IMG/VR virus record: IMGVR_UViG_3300018424_003353
Span: 30,282-94,281 of that record
Source: a virus
DNA: 64,000 nucleotides
Strand: one strand, 5' to 3'
This document shows, in pieces, positions 34,316-42,181 of the stretch. A model generated the notes under the pieces. The model was not told the DNA's origin, ran no database searches, and was given only the letters and a program-made list of their open reading frames with translations. The translations under genes and the position numbers were made by a program. Numbering within the stretch: the stretch's first letter is position 1; the number at the start of each line of letters is the position of its first letter.

Positions 34316-34697
34316 TGTTTTTCCTTTCATATTTTTGCTGTGACGGAATGACGCCTCGAACGCCGCCTCTTGGATCTTCCATATCTCCGTCTCTACGGAA
34401 GATCAAATGAACATGTGGATACATGCAAGTTTGCCCTGCACTTTCTCCCATATTAATTCCTACATTAAATCCTGTAATAGGATTACTATCTGATTCAACA
34501 TTCATTGTACCCATTTCCATAGCAAACTTAAAACATTTTAAAATGTTTTCTTGTGTGTTTTCTTTTGGAACAACTAGAGTATGTCCTAGTGTTACGGGAT
34601 AGATATCTTCGTATACAACAAAGTCCCTAGTATTTAAAAACACTTGAGTCCAAGGTGCTCTACCTTCTTCTTGTGCCTTTTCTAATGTATCAATCAT
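34278..34697 (-). CDS. HIT-family nucleotide-binding protein
   Basis: 139 residues. LGHTLVVPKE and the terminal block YPHVHLIFRRDGD correspond to the HIT signature HxHxHxx, but the first His is replaced by Tyr. The second and third His (the third acts as nucleophile) remain. HIT proteins hydrolyse or transfer nucleotidyl groups from dinucleotides or adenylylated substrates. Truncated relative to some relatives only at the N-terminus. Confidence 0.75.
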   Translation of the reverse strand: MIDTLEKAQEEGRAPWTQVFLNTRDFVVYEDIYPVTLGHTLVVPKENTQENILKCFKFAMEMGTMNVESDSNPITGFNVGINMGESAGQTCMYPHVHLIFRRDGDMEDPRGGVRGVIPSQQKYERKNNDQLEIAFAEGC

Positions 34698-34848
34698 CTT
34701 TTTCCTTAATATGCCGATAGTCTAAATACCCAGAACACCATTCATAAAATTGTCTATCAGTGTCTGCCCAACATTCTGCAAAGACTTTGTCTTTTTTACG
34801 CATTTCTTTGTATTGTTTTCTTGCTTCTTTTTCAGTTATTTGAGTCAT
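34690..34848 (-). CDS. Small hydrophilic protein
   Basis: 52 residues, starting MTQITEKEARKQYKEMRKK, highly charged, with W and C in the middle. GGAG lies 5 bp upstream of ATG 34848, and it overlaps the HIT gene by 8 bp and the phosphoribosyltransferase gene by 17 bp. Those couplings make it a probable real gene despite its size. Function unknown. Confidence 0.6.
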   Translation of the reverse strand: MTQITEKEARKQYKEMRKKDKVFAECWADTDRQFYEWCSGYLDYRHIKEKDD

Positions 34849-35404
34849 ACTCTCCTACATTCTCCCAGGGATATACTAACCATACATCTTCCTCGGCTTT
34901 GTTTACTTCGTGTGTACTGTAACTTACACCATCAAATTCTGAACTTAAATTTTCTGTAATAACTGCAAAGCGGACATTGTTGCCCCAGACACTATTCCAG
35001 TCTTCTGAATCTGGCAAACAAGTGCTTTGCCAATCTTCTTTAATCCAGTTAAACGTAGCACCAGTATCGTTGATATCATCTACAATAAGAATGTTTTTAC
35101 GGTTGTCTGCACTTGTTTTGTTATGCCCCATTGCAGGATCATAGTAATCACTTGATACATAACCGTAAGCATCTTCGCTCATCCAACAGTTAGTTTCGCT
35201 TTCGCTATCATCGTCACGTAAACTTACCTTTAGTGCTTCACACCGAATTTTTAACATATTACTAAGAATAGTAGCAGGTACGTTGCCACCTCGTGTAATC
35301 CCTACAATATAATCAGGCTTCCAGTTGTCGTTGTACATTTGTAGTGCGATACTTAGGCAAGCACGTTCTACATCTTGCCAACTATAATAATGTTTCTTAA
35401 TCAT
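34832..35404 (-). CDS. Phosphoribosyltransferase-like protein
   Basis: 190 residues of the type-I PRTase fold. The PRPP-binding loop ILIVDDINDTGAT is typical, and GITRGGNVPAT forms the preceding pyrophosphate loop. It would transfer ribose-5-phosphate to a base, or act as a sensor. A glutamine-rich or hood domain that names the base is not evident. In the context of preQ0 genes and nucleotide metabolism, salvage of a purine is plausible. Confidence 0.82.
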   Translation of the reverse strand: MIKKHYYSWQDVERACLSIALQMYNDNWKPDYIVGITRGGNVPATILSNMLKIRCEALKVSLRDDDSESETNCWMSEDAYGYVSSDYYDPAMGHNKTSADNRKNILIVDDINDTGATFNWIKEDWQSTCLPDSEDWNSVWGNNVRFAVITENLSSEFDGVSYSTHEVNKAEEDVWLVYPWENVGEYDSNN

Positions 35405-35609
35405 TTTGTTTTTTCCGTAGTTTAGGATGGATAGTACGATCGTTGTAGATGTCGCCTGCCAGTGCTTGTATTTGTTCTACAAGGTGTGTAACGCTATCTA
35501 CGTCATAAGGCTCACCCGGAGCCTTTTTATATTTTTCTCTGTGTGCTTGCACAGCCAATCCGTGCATTGCACTAATCTTGTCCATAAGATCTTGAATAGT
35601 GTGTTGCAT
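35397..35609 (-). CDS. Small helical protein
   Basis: 70 residues, mainly helical, basic C-terminus (RKKQND). It overlaps the phosphoribosyltransferase start by 8 bp and forms TAATG with its upstream neighbour. Not recognised. Confidence 0.55.
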   Translation of the reverse strand: MQHTIQDLMDKISAMHGLAVQAHREKYKKAPGEPYDVDSVTHLVEQIQALAGDIYNDRTIHPKLRKKQND

Positions 35610-36130
35610 TATTCGCCCTTTGCTCCTCTTGCAAGATATTCTTCATTGTGAATCCAACGGTATCCTGCATCAGCAATGTTTTCTACTTTTGTTGCATGTA
35701 CAAAACGAACAAATCCCCATTCTTTTTGTTTGCGTCCCATAAAGAACAAACTCCAGCAAGGAATTTCATTACCGTCTGCGTCTTTAGCAAGTTCAAGCCA
35801 ATGCAAATCATCTGGCTTACGAATACGGAAGTGTCCAGGGCCACGCCATACTTTTGTAGCACCTACAACAGCACCTTCTTTACTAATGATAGGAATGTGT
35901 TCCCAATAGCCGCCTTTAAGAATGAATGTAGCATATCCCCAAGGATGGTCGTGTAGTGTAGGTTCATCACTTTTTAAAACTTTGTGTAGTGTGATGTTAA
36001 AAGGAAAGTTCTTTCTGTCCTTTAAGAATACATAGTATCTAATAAGATAAGGCTCTGTTGAGCCACGTTCTGTGATTACTCGACGTCTGCCGAGCTTGTC
36101 CATAATCTTAGAAAGGAATGTCTTCATCAT
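35609..36130 (-). CDS. Cupin-fold protein
   Basis: 173 residues. LHDHPWGYATFILKGGYWEH, then GPGHFRIRKPDDLHWLEL and CWSLFFMGRK, follow the two cupin motifs: the first with H-x-H and a later G-x-Y, and the second with a PxxxxH-like segment. A metal site with His residues is likely. Substrate unknown; single cupins bind sugars, amino acids or small organic acids. ATG 36130 or 36127 may be used. Confidence 0.6.
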   Translation of the reverse strand: MMKTFLSKIMDKLGRRRVITERGSTEPYLIRYYVFLKDRKNFPFNITLHKVLKSDEPTLHDHPWGYATFILKGGYWEHIPIISKEGAVVGATKVWRGPGHFRIRKPDDLHWLELAKDADGNEIPCWSLFFMGRKQKEWGFVRFVHATKVENIADAGYRWIHNEEYLARGAKGE

Positions 36131-36422
36131 CTATTTCTCCTGCCTTTATTTTGCCTTCGTAGTCTTTTTCACACATGTCGTATATTACAATAAATTTTTC
36201 CCATACTTGTTTGAGTGCAGGATATTCTTTGCACATACTTTCAATTGTTGACCTAGATAGTCTAGTATCAACATAACCTGAATTAATAGTAAATGTTCCG
36301 TCACTACCTACCCAGTCTGTGTCTAAAGTAGTACTATTAAAAGTTATAGTTGATCCAATGTCGCTAGTATAGTCTACATTGATATCTCCAATATCAATTG
36401 TAATAGTTCCGTCGTCACCCAT
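36108..36422 (-). CDS. Conserved phage protein of unknown function
   Basis: 104 residues. The N-terminal half is a Thr/Asp-rich beta segment (residues 1-50) and the C-terminal half is a helical segment with SRSTIESMCKEYPALKQVWEKF, followed by an acidic tail ending IDDEDIPF. I recall the C-terminal half as a common small protein in marine T4-like phages. It overlaps the cupin gene by 23 bp. Confidence 0.55.
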   Translation of the reverse strand: MGDDGTITIDIGDINVDYTSDIGSTITFNSTTLDTDWVGSDGTFTINSGYVDTRLSRSTIESMCKEYPALKQVWEKFIVIYDMCEKDYEGKIKAGEIDDEDIPF

Positions 36423-37516
36423 TATCTAATATTCTCCCAAATAGTTGCATACAATGCATCACCACTAAAAAAGTCGTTTGTTAGTTTGTGTTTTAGTTTT
36501 TGAATACTAGGAACATAACTATCATAGTTGTCGATATAATCACGTAATTGTTTTACAATTTTATCTTTGTTTGCTTCATAAGACTTGTAGTCTTTGGTCC
36601 ATGTACTTGCATACTTAAATTCATTACCATACATTTCAACATAACTAAGTCTGTTGGGCACCATAGGAATTGCACCTACAATAGCACCTTCATATGCACT
36701 AATACCTAGTGTTTCTTGTAGGTTAGCACTAAACACTACTTTTGCTTCGCCTAGCAAGTTATGATATTCGTTTTTAGTAAGCTCTTGTTCTTGACAAACG
36801 ACAAACTCAACATCGTTAAATTCTTTTTTAAGATCTCTAAAAATTTCTGGCTGTTTCTCAGGAGCAATACGATGCGGAAATAATACTAGGTTACGTTTTT
36901 CCATGTTTGTATAAGGAACTAGGGTATCTTCCAAATACTCCATTGGCCAACCTACACGAACAATTTTATTTGTTTTTAAGTTATCTTCAACCCACTTGTC
37001 CTGTTCTTGACTAGCATATTTTGCAAAGCCTTTTGCAAACAGTCTAATATGAAAGTCTGTAGCAAAGTAGTTGTGGTCGTAGCATTGAAACATTGAATAC
37101 TCTGCATGACGTACCCAATATCTGTCGCCGATTAGCCTACCCAGGAAATCATGAGGATCATAGCTACCAGCATGCCAAAGGCCACCGATTCGAATGTCCA
37201 CGCCCAAGAGCTCAGCCATGTAACGAAGCTGGATAACAGTTGGGTTCCACGCATCCGTATATAGGAAATAATCTCCATCTTTTACTTCACCTTTACAAAA
37301 CATTTCACCAATAGTTTCAAGTTGCTTGCTCTTGTACACATTGGTACCGCCAAAATTGAGAAAAGCCCCAGGTGTAGTAGCCTGAGGCGTTTCGCCACCT
37401 GATATCACACGGATATCAGATTTAACATATTTTGCCAGTTGTTTAGGTAGATGTTCTTTCCACTGCTTAGTATACCTAGTATCTACAGCTTCAATATCTA
37501 CAATAAACACTGCCAT
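36422..37516 (-). CDS. GT-B-fold glycosyltransferase
   Basis: 364 residues. FPHRIAPEKQPEIF is typical of the inter-domain linker and NDP-sugar site of GT4-type enzymes, and the C-terminal half has SANLQETLGISAYEGAIVGAIPMVPN, with the E-x7-E-like donor-binding arrangement. Non-secreted, no membrane segment. It sits within the replication and base-modification region rather than with tail genes, so DNA-base glycosylation, as by T4 glucosyltransferases, is a possibility. The acceptor cannot be told from sequence. Confidence 0.75.
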   Translation of the reverse strand: MAVFIVDIEAVDTRYTKQWKEHLPKQLAKYVKSDIRVISGGETPQATTPGAFLNFGGTNVYKSKQLETIGEMFCKGEVKDGDYFLYTDAWNPTVIQLRYMAELLGVDIRIGGLWHAGSYDPHDFLGRLIGDRYWVRHAEYSMFQCYDHNYFATDFHIRLFAKGFAKYASQEQDKWVEDNLKTNKIVRVGWPMEYLEDTLVPYTNMEKRNLVLFPHRIAPEKQPEIFRDLKKEFNDVEFVVCQEQELTKNEYHNLLGEAKVVFSANLQETLGISAYEGAIVGAIPMVPNRLSYVEMYGNEFKYASTWTKDYKSYEANKDKIVKQLRDYIDNYDSYVPSIQKLKHKLTNDFFSGDALYATIWENIR

Positions 37517-37526
37517 ATTGTTCTCC

Positions 37527-37760
37527 TTAATTCAAATACTTTCCATTACGTCGGAAAGGCTTACGCGGCTTCTGCGGTTTAGGACCTTTATGTCGGTTCT
37601 GAAACGCTCGCCAAGCGTAACTTTCGTTGTTGTACAAATCCTTTTCGTCAAACACGTAACCAGGAAAACCCTGCAAATACGAGTAAGCACAAAAATTACG
37701 ATACTCCTCCAAATCGTTAAATACTTTTTCGTATGCTTCACGATTAAATTTGATAGTCAT
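37527..37760 (-). CDS. Small basic protein
   Basis: 77 residues. An aromatic helical N-terminus (about 50 residues) is followed by a Lys/Arg/Pro-rich tail. It lies between the glycosyltransferase and QueD-like genes without overlap. Not recognised; a nucleic-acid-binding tail is a guess. Confidence 0.55.
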   Translation of the reverse strand: MTIKFNREAYEKVFNDLEEYRNFCAYSYLQGFPGYVFDEKDLYNNESYAWRAFQNRHKGPKPQKPRKPFRRNGKYLN

Positions 37761-37772
37761 TTTATAATCCTC

Positions 37773-38222
37773 TTATGACTTGGGGTAAAAAATGGAACAG
37801 CCGTTTTCGTTGTCTTCAGCGACACTAATCTCTACAAACCGGCCTGGATATTTTGTAGAAATTTCTTGATACAAGTCATCTGCAATCATTTCACATGACT
37901 TGTGATTTAGTTCAAGGACACCTTCGACGTCATACAGTCGTTGCATCCAACGTTTAAATTGAATAAATTCAATATCGCGATCGTTGTGAAATACTTCAAT
38001 ACGAACACGGAAGTGAAAAATATGACGATGCGGAATACCAAGGAATGATACATCATCCCAATCGCCTGTTGCTAGTTTAGGATCTTTATCAGCACCTGGA
38101 TACATATGTACACCTTCTTTTGCAAAGGTTACCCAAATACTACGTTCTGCATTTTGCATAGACATTTTTTTATCTTCTTCTTTCATTCTACGTAACATGT
38201 AATCATGATATCGTTCTTGCAT
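37773..38222 (-). CDS. queD: QueD-like 6-carboxytetrahydropterin synthase
   Basis: 149 residues in the listed frame. QueD belongs to the T-fold 6-pyruvoyltetrahydropterin synthase family and supplies the substrate for QueE. The HRHIFHFRVRIEV segment matches the His-rich zinc strand, NHKSCEMIADDL the middle helix, and VAEDNENGCSIFY the C-terminal strand with the Glu-Asn pair that reads the pterin. The N-terminal zinc His is not clear, so activity is less certain. The ATG at 38222 lies just 7 bp past the -10 box; starts at 38165 or 38159 are plausible and would make a more typical length (about 120-130). Confidence 0.65.
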   Translation of the reverse strand: MQERYHDYMLRRMKEEDKKMSMQNAERSIWVTFAKEGVHMYPGADKDPKLATGDWDDVSFLGIPHRHIFHFRVRIEVFHNDRDIEFIQFKRWMQRLYDVEGVLELNHKSCEMIADDLYQEISTKYPGRFVEISVAEDNENGCSIFYPKS

Positions 38223-38229
38223 TGTTTAC

Positions 38230-38258
38230 AGTATACTTTCATTTAATAATCTTGTCAA
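38230..38258 (-). promoter_or_regulatory. Early-type sigma70-like promoter
   Basis: Minus strand TTGACA (38258-38253), 17 bp, TATACT (38235-38230). The -10 box is so near ATG 38222 that the QueD-like start must be leaderless or lie further in. Confidence 0.75.
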
Positions 38259-38781
38259 GGCCATATTTTGCCCAATCTGTAAATTTTTCTCTGTCCATTA
38301 GATCGTGCAAACTATGACACCAAACGCCAGGATTGGTTGCTTTAAAATCTACATCATCAATTTTAATCATTGTGTTGTAGTTCCACAGTTTTGTGTAAGG
38401 CAATGGAACACGGATTTGTGGAATAAAGTTTTCATACTCACAAAGTCCACCATCATGAAAACTACCATTGGCGGCACTTAGTGGAATGTCAAGTGTACAA
38501 AGATATCCTTCTTTAAGAAACTCTTCGATCATATCTTCCCACTCTTTATAGTAGTCGTATAGACTTTGATTGTTAAGTATGTTTTCTGGATTAAAACTGT
38601 GATTAGCACCAAAGAAGATGTGTTTACAATCGTGTTCGTTGTAGTACTCTAGTATTTCTTCCCAATCTTGTACGCCTGTAACAAACAATGTTTTGAGACC
38701 AAACGCAGGTGTTTTTTCAACTTCAATGCCTACGAAAAATTTTATATCAAAATCTTCGCCATCATCGTAATCACGCTTCAT
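38239..38781 (-). CDS. Conserved phage protein next to QueD
   Basis: 180 residues, acidic, with an alternating strand-helix pattern (FFVGIEVE, KTLFVTG, HIFFGAN, LCTLDIPL) like a barrel or Rossmann-like fold, plus an aromatic C-terminal half. Not recognised. I recall similar proteins beside QueD- or DpdA-type genes in marine T4-like phages. It has its own consensus promoter (38808-38836) and GAGG ribosome site, so it is early expressed. A function in base modification is inferred from position only. Confidence 0.6.
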   Translation of the reverse strand: MKRDYDDGEDFDIKFFVGIEVEKTPAFGLKTLFVTGVQDWEEILEYYNEHDCKHIFFGANHSFNPENILNNQSLYDYYKEWEDMIEEFLKEGYLCTLDIPLSAANGSFHDGGLCEYENFIPQIRVPLPYTKLWNYNTMIKIDDVDFKATNPGVWCHSLHDLMDREKFTDWAKYGLDKIIK

Positions 38782-38807
38782 AATATAATCCTCTTAATGT
38801 CCTTTTA

Positions 38808-38836
38808 TTATACAGATAATCTATATAAATGTCAAG
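38808..38836 (-). promoter_or_regulatory. Early-type sigma70-like promoter, full consensus
   Basis: Minus strand TTGACA (38836-38831), 17 bp, TATAAT (38813-38808): a perfect match to the bacterial consensus. It leads the gene at 38239-38781. Confidence 0.85.
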
Positions 38837-38838
38837 TA

Positions 38839-39048
38839 CTATTTTAGTTCTAACTGTATTAATTGGGCATTTAGCCTATGAATTTCATCTTTCAAATACA
38901 GTTTCATTGTTTTCAATTTTCGAACTTCTTCGGTTATGCTCATATTATGATAACGTGATTCAATTAGTTCATCTAAATTTCTATGTTTTCTTTCTAGTTC
39001 TTCTAGATGTGCTCTAATTTTATCACTTGCGTCTGTGTAATCACTCAT
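38839..39048 (-). CDS. DUF465/YdcH-like small coiled-coil protein
   Basis: 69 residues. The helix-turn-helix pattern H-RNLDELIE...EVRKLKTMKLYLKDEIHRL matches the DUF465 (YdcH) family: an acidic first helix and a second helix with LK...LKDEI. Function unknown in bacteria. It overlaps the dpdA gene upstream by 4 bp. Confidence 0.7.
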   Translation of the reverse strand: MSDYTDASDKIRAHLEELERKHRNLDELIESRYHNMSITEEVRKLKTMKLYLKDEIHRLNAQLIQLELK

Positions 39049-40499
39049 TCAAACAACTCTCCAAACTTAGTTTGTGCGTTAACTGTTTTCTTACCAGTGG
39101 CACCTCGTGTGCCAATGATGCTCATCCAAAAACGACTATATTCTTCTACAAGTGCTTCTGCTTTTTGTCTGTCGTCAGTTCTGAATATTTCATCCACAAC
39201 ATCTCTAAAAAATAACCTGTCAAAACGCTCTTCGACAAGCATTGACGGAAATACTCCATTGTCGTATTGTCTATTTGCTTCTTGTACTGCATTAATGTGC
39301 ATCCATACGTTATGCCCCATCATGATAGCGTAACTAAAACTATCCCATGAGGTTTTGCCTTCCTTGCCTATTTTATTTAGGTCGCCAGGACCATAAATGC
39401 AAATATCTTTAGCCATTAGTTCTGCTGTGATTGGACTATCCATAAAACTTGGATGTTTTCCTTCACGCACAAATGCTTGTCCAAAAGGTGTAGTATCTTG
39501 TGCAAGTGCTTTATCGTCAATTGACGGCACCATTCGATATACCCATTTAGTTCTATCTTGTGTTTCTAATTCACAGTAGATCTGTCCATTTGCTGTGGCA
39601 AGGAACGGACTAGCACAGTCAAATGTAATGGTAAAGTTTTCGTTATGATATTTACGAACTGCTCGTTGAATATCTGTAAGTAGTGTAGCCCACTCAAGTT
39701 TTGATGTGCCCAAGAAGTGCATAACATCGTGTATGCCTTTTTCAAGTAGTCCGTCAAAACGTAGTGCAACCAAACGTTTAAGTGCAAGGTGTACATCGCA
39801 CATATTCTGTCCACCCATTGACCATCCGTTAAAATGATCGTTTGGATATTTCTTTGGATCACAGTAGTCCTTCATTTGATTGTACCAATCATCTGCATCT
39901 GCATGATTTTCACCTTGCAATACATTTAAGAACTTACAAGCACCTGTACGATGCTTCATCCAATAGTCGTTGTTGATGCGTGTTGCTTTTACTGCTTCTG
40001 CATATGTGCTAATGCCTGTTGCTTTTGCACCTTCTGGTGATCTTGCTACCCACGCAGGAATATCAAGTATCATACCATAGTCCATATAAGCATCCATCCA
40101 ACGTAATACACCGTCACGTTTCTTTTGTGCCTTTGGACAGTTTGGATCTTTCCAATCACCTTCCCAAACACCCTTACCAATTTGGAAACCACCTGAGTCT
40201 CCAAGTAGCCAAGTGTTTTGTCTATCTCTGTTTCGTACCATGTCTTCCTTAGGCGAAAACTTGTTTACGTCTAAGTCAGCATGACCTGCTGAGTACAAAC
40301 TCCATTTATATTGGAACTGTCCTTCTTGTGCATTAAGATAGTTTAAACTTTCAACACCATTTTTAAAATTAGAAGGTATTCTGGACTTATCCACATATTC
40401 TTCATGACGTTGCTTGCCTACATAAGTTGCATAGAATCCACTTAGTGCAGGAAGGAAACGTGCATAATCATTTTGTGACGCAGTTAAGTCTGTATTCAA
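39045..40499 (-). CDS. dpdA: DpdA-like DNA-guanine transglycosylase
   Basis: 484 residues of the tRNA-guanine transglycosylase superfamily. Motifs in order: LLGDSGGFQ (D101, the general acid/base strand), MILDIPAW (D146), FNGWSMGGQ (equivalent to the GGLAVGE-type loop), and TITFDCASPF (D294, the catalytic nucleophile position of TGT, FDC-x-P). DpdA proteins exchange guanine in DNA for a 7-deazaguanine. Length and context (folE, queE, queD-like nearby) support DpdA rather than a tRNA enzyme. The C-terminal zinc-binding C-x-C-x2-C of bacterial TGT is not visible. It has no promoter of its own and is probably read from upstream. Confidence 0.85.
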   Translation of the reverse strand: MNTDLTASQNDYARFLPALSGFYATYVGKQRHEEYVDKSRIPSNFKNGVESLNYLNAQEGQFQYKWSLYSAGHADLDVNKFSPKEDMVRNRDRQNTWLLGDSGGFQIGKGVWEGDWKDPNCPKAQKKRDGVLRWMDAYMDYGMILDIPAWVARSPEGAKATGISTYAEAVKATRINNDYWMKHRTGACKFLNVLQGENHADADDWYNQMKDYCDPKKYPNDHFNGWSMGGQNMCDVHLALKRLVALRFDGLLEKGIHDVMHFLGTSKLEWATLLTDIQRAVRKYHNENFTITFDCASPFLATANGQIYCELETQDRTKWVYRMVPSIDDKALAQDTTPFGQAFVREGKHPSFMDSPITAELMAKDICIYGPGDLNKIGKEGKTSWDSFSYAIMMGHNVWMHINAVQEANRQYDNGVFPSMLVEERFDRLFFRDVVDEIFRTDDRQKAEALVEEYSRFWMSIIGTRGATGKKTVNAQTKFGELFE

Positions 40500-40502
40500 T
40501 GT

Positions 40503-40688
40503 CTATCCTCCGTATGCCTTGAACGCTAAGAGAGGTACAAGCCACGGATAAACTAAGTGTTCAACAAGCTCATATAAAACTAATGCAGTCAACAGTATTG
40601 CCCATACTTTAGAGGTTTTTGCTTTCTCTGAAACATATGCAAATGCTCGACTGTGTAGTTTACCTATCTTTTCAATCAATCGCTTCAT
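40503..40688 (-). CDS. Small membrane protein
   Basis: 61 residues with a charged N-terminus (about 27 residues) and one predicted membrane helix (WAILLTALVLYELVEHLVYPWLVPLL, approximate residues 29-54). Not recognised. It lies between clamp and DpdA-like genes, with 3-bp gaps on both sides. Confidence 0.6.
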   Translation of the reverse strand: MKRLIEKIGKLHSRAFAYVSEKAKTSKVWAILLTALVLYELVEHLVYPWLVPLLAFKAYGG

Positions 40689-40691
40689 ATA

Positions 40692-41420
40692 TTACTTGCT
40701 TTGTGCTGGCAGAATATAATCGTATTTGACCATACCGCTGTCTACGCTAATTTGCATTGCACCTTGATCTGAAATGCTCATGCTTAGATCACCATCTAAA
40801 CTTAAAATACTTTGCACTTGACTTACTGGCCAACTCCATGTGTGCTGTAGTGAACCTTCAACACCGTGCTGGAATACAAACTCACCTGCGTGTGTATTTG
40901 CATCACCAAAACTAAACACTAGATTGTTGTCTTTAGTCATTACATTAAATGTTGGCTCTTCGCTGTGTGCTGCACTCATTAGTTTCATACGTGCAATACT
41001 TGCCATTGAAGGTGTAACAGTAACATTCCAACTAGCACCTTTGAACTTAACAGTTTTAAGTTTTTCTTCAATGATTGCTTTATTCATAAAGCGATAATCA
41101 TTCTTAAAGTCACCTGCGGCATTTTCAAAGTGAATGTGTGTTGGAATAGTTTCACCATTGCGTTCTGCTTGTACAACTTCAATTTTTGCATTGTCTTTGT
41201 ACTCAGGGTTCTTAAGGTGTAGTGCAAGTTTGTCTAGGTTAGGCATACCAAATGTGCCTACAAACTCTGCAACTGGTGCTTTTGTTTCTGCACTCAAAAT
41301 AACAGAACGATCTTCTGCCATTGAGTCAATATTGGTATTTTCATCGTTGCTAACTTTTACTAGGCTAAGGAAGCCAAGTGCGTGGGTGTGAGCAACTACG
41401 TCTTGCAAGATATCTTTCAT
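40692..41420 (-). CDS. 45: Sliding clamp (T4 gp45-like)
   Basis: 242 residues, slightly longer than T4 gp45 (228), the trimeric processivity clamp of DNA polymerase and a coactivator of late transcription in T4. The two-domain repeat pattern and the segment MAEDRSVILSAETKAP correspond to the N-terminal domain; VTPSMASIARMKLMSAA is typical of the second domain, and the C-terminus is YDYILPAQ. It is identified by overall shape and by its place in the replication region. Own consensus promoter at 41445-41473 and GGAG ribosome site. Confidence 0.8.
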   Translation of the reverse strand: MKDILQDVVAHTHALGFLSLVKVSNDENTNIDSMAEDRSVILSAETKAPVAEFVGTFGMPNLDKLALHLKNPEYKDNAKIEVVQAERNGETIPTHIHFENAAGDFKNDYRFMNKAIIEEKLKTVKFKGASWNVTVTPSMASIARMKLMSAAHSEEPTFNVMTKDNNLVFSFGDANTHAGEFVFQHGVEGSLQHTWSWPVSQVQSILSLDGDLSMSISDQGAMQISVDSGMVKYDYILPAQSK

Positions 41421-42181
41421 GCTGTTTCTCCATTGTTAAAGTTTATTATATTGTCTAAGCCTTTGTTTGTCAAGAAGTTTTCTACACTATATTTAGGTTT
41501 CCAACCCAAAGCCTTAATTTTTTCTATGTTTGCACAAGTAAACTCTCGTTCTCCAGGGGTATTTAGGCGGACAGGTAAATTTGGTGCAAGGTCTTGGATC
41601 TTGATTGGATGTCCAGATCCAATATCAATAACACCCTTGACATGTGTGTTACGAATTAGTATTTCAATAGCATCTATTACATCATACAAATGTACAAAGT
41701 CTCTGCGATGTCTAGTGATATATTCTAGTTTATTATGACGCAACTTGTAAAAGAACATGTTCTCTCTGGTAACATTATCACTATAAACTGTATGAAAACG
41801 CATACCTAGTGTATCTGGATAGCGTTCTGCTAGTTCTTCTAATACATATTTGCTTGCCGCATAAGGATTTAAATCAGGTTCATATGCACTTGAACTACTT
41901 GCATATAATATACGTGTATTATCGCCATAGCGTTGGAACAGTCTACGACTTGCTTCTACATTGTTAAACCAATATGAACTAGGGTCTTGTAAACTTTCTC
42001 TTACACCACTTTTACCAGCAAGGTGTATGATTAGATCAAAATCTTCTTTAAACTCACAGTGCAGTAAATCATGTCTTGGATCATCTACAATGTCAAGTCC
42101 TACAACAGTATGAGTTCTTTTTAGTCTTTCAAAGAGTGCAGATCCAATGTATCCTTGATATCCTGTTAGTAAAATTTTCAT
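41417..42181 (-). CDS. NAD-dependent epimerase/dehydratase
   Basis: 254 residues from ATG 42181 (ATGA overlap with the HAD gene). GYQGYIGS (residues 7-14) is the Rossmann loop, ASSSSAYEPDLNPYAASKYVLEE carries the Ser and YxxxK residues of the extended-SDR epimerases. Such enzymes modify sugar nucleotides. It is about 50-60 residues shorter than full-length relatives, missing part of the C-terminal substrate domain. It lies in a cluster with a HAD phosphatase, a cytidylyltransferase and a cupin. Confidence 0.82.
   Translation of the reverse strand: MKILLTGYQGYIGSALFERLKRTHTVVGLDIVDDPRHDLLHCEFKEDFDLIIHLAGKSGVRESLQDPSSYWFNNVEASRRLFQRYGDNTRILYASSSSAYEPDLNPYAASKYVLEELAERYPDTLGMRFHTVYSDNVTRENMFFYKLRHNKLEYITRHRRDFVHLYDVIDAIEILIRNTHVKGVIDIGSGHPIKIQDLAPNLPVRLNTPGEREFTCANIEKIKALGWKPKYSVENFLTNKGLDNIINFNNGETA
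41445..41473 (-). promoter_or_regulatory. Early-type sigma70-like promoter, full consensus
   Basis: Minus strand TTGACA (41473-41468), 17 bp, TATAAT (41450-41445). It lies inside the 3' end of the epimerase gene and drives the clamp gene. Confidence 0.85.
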
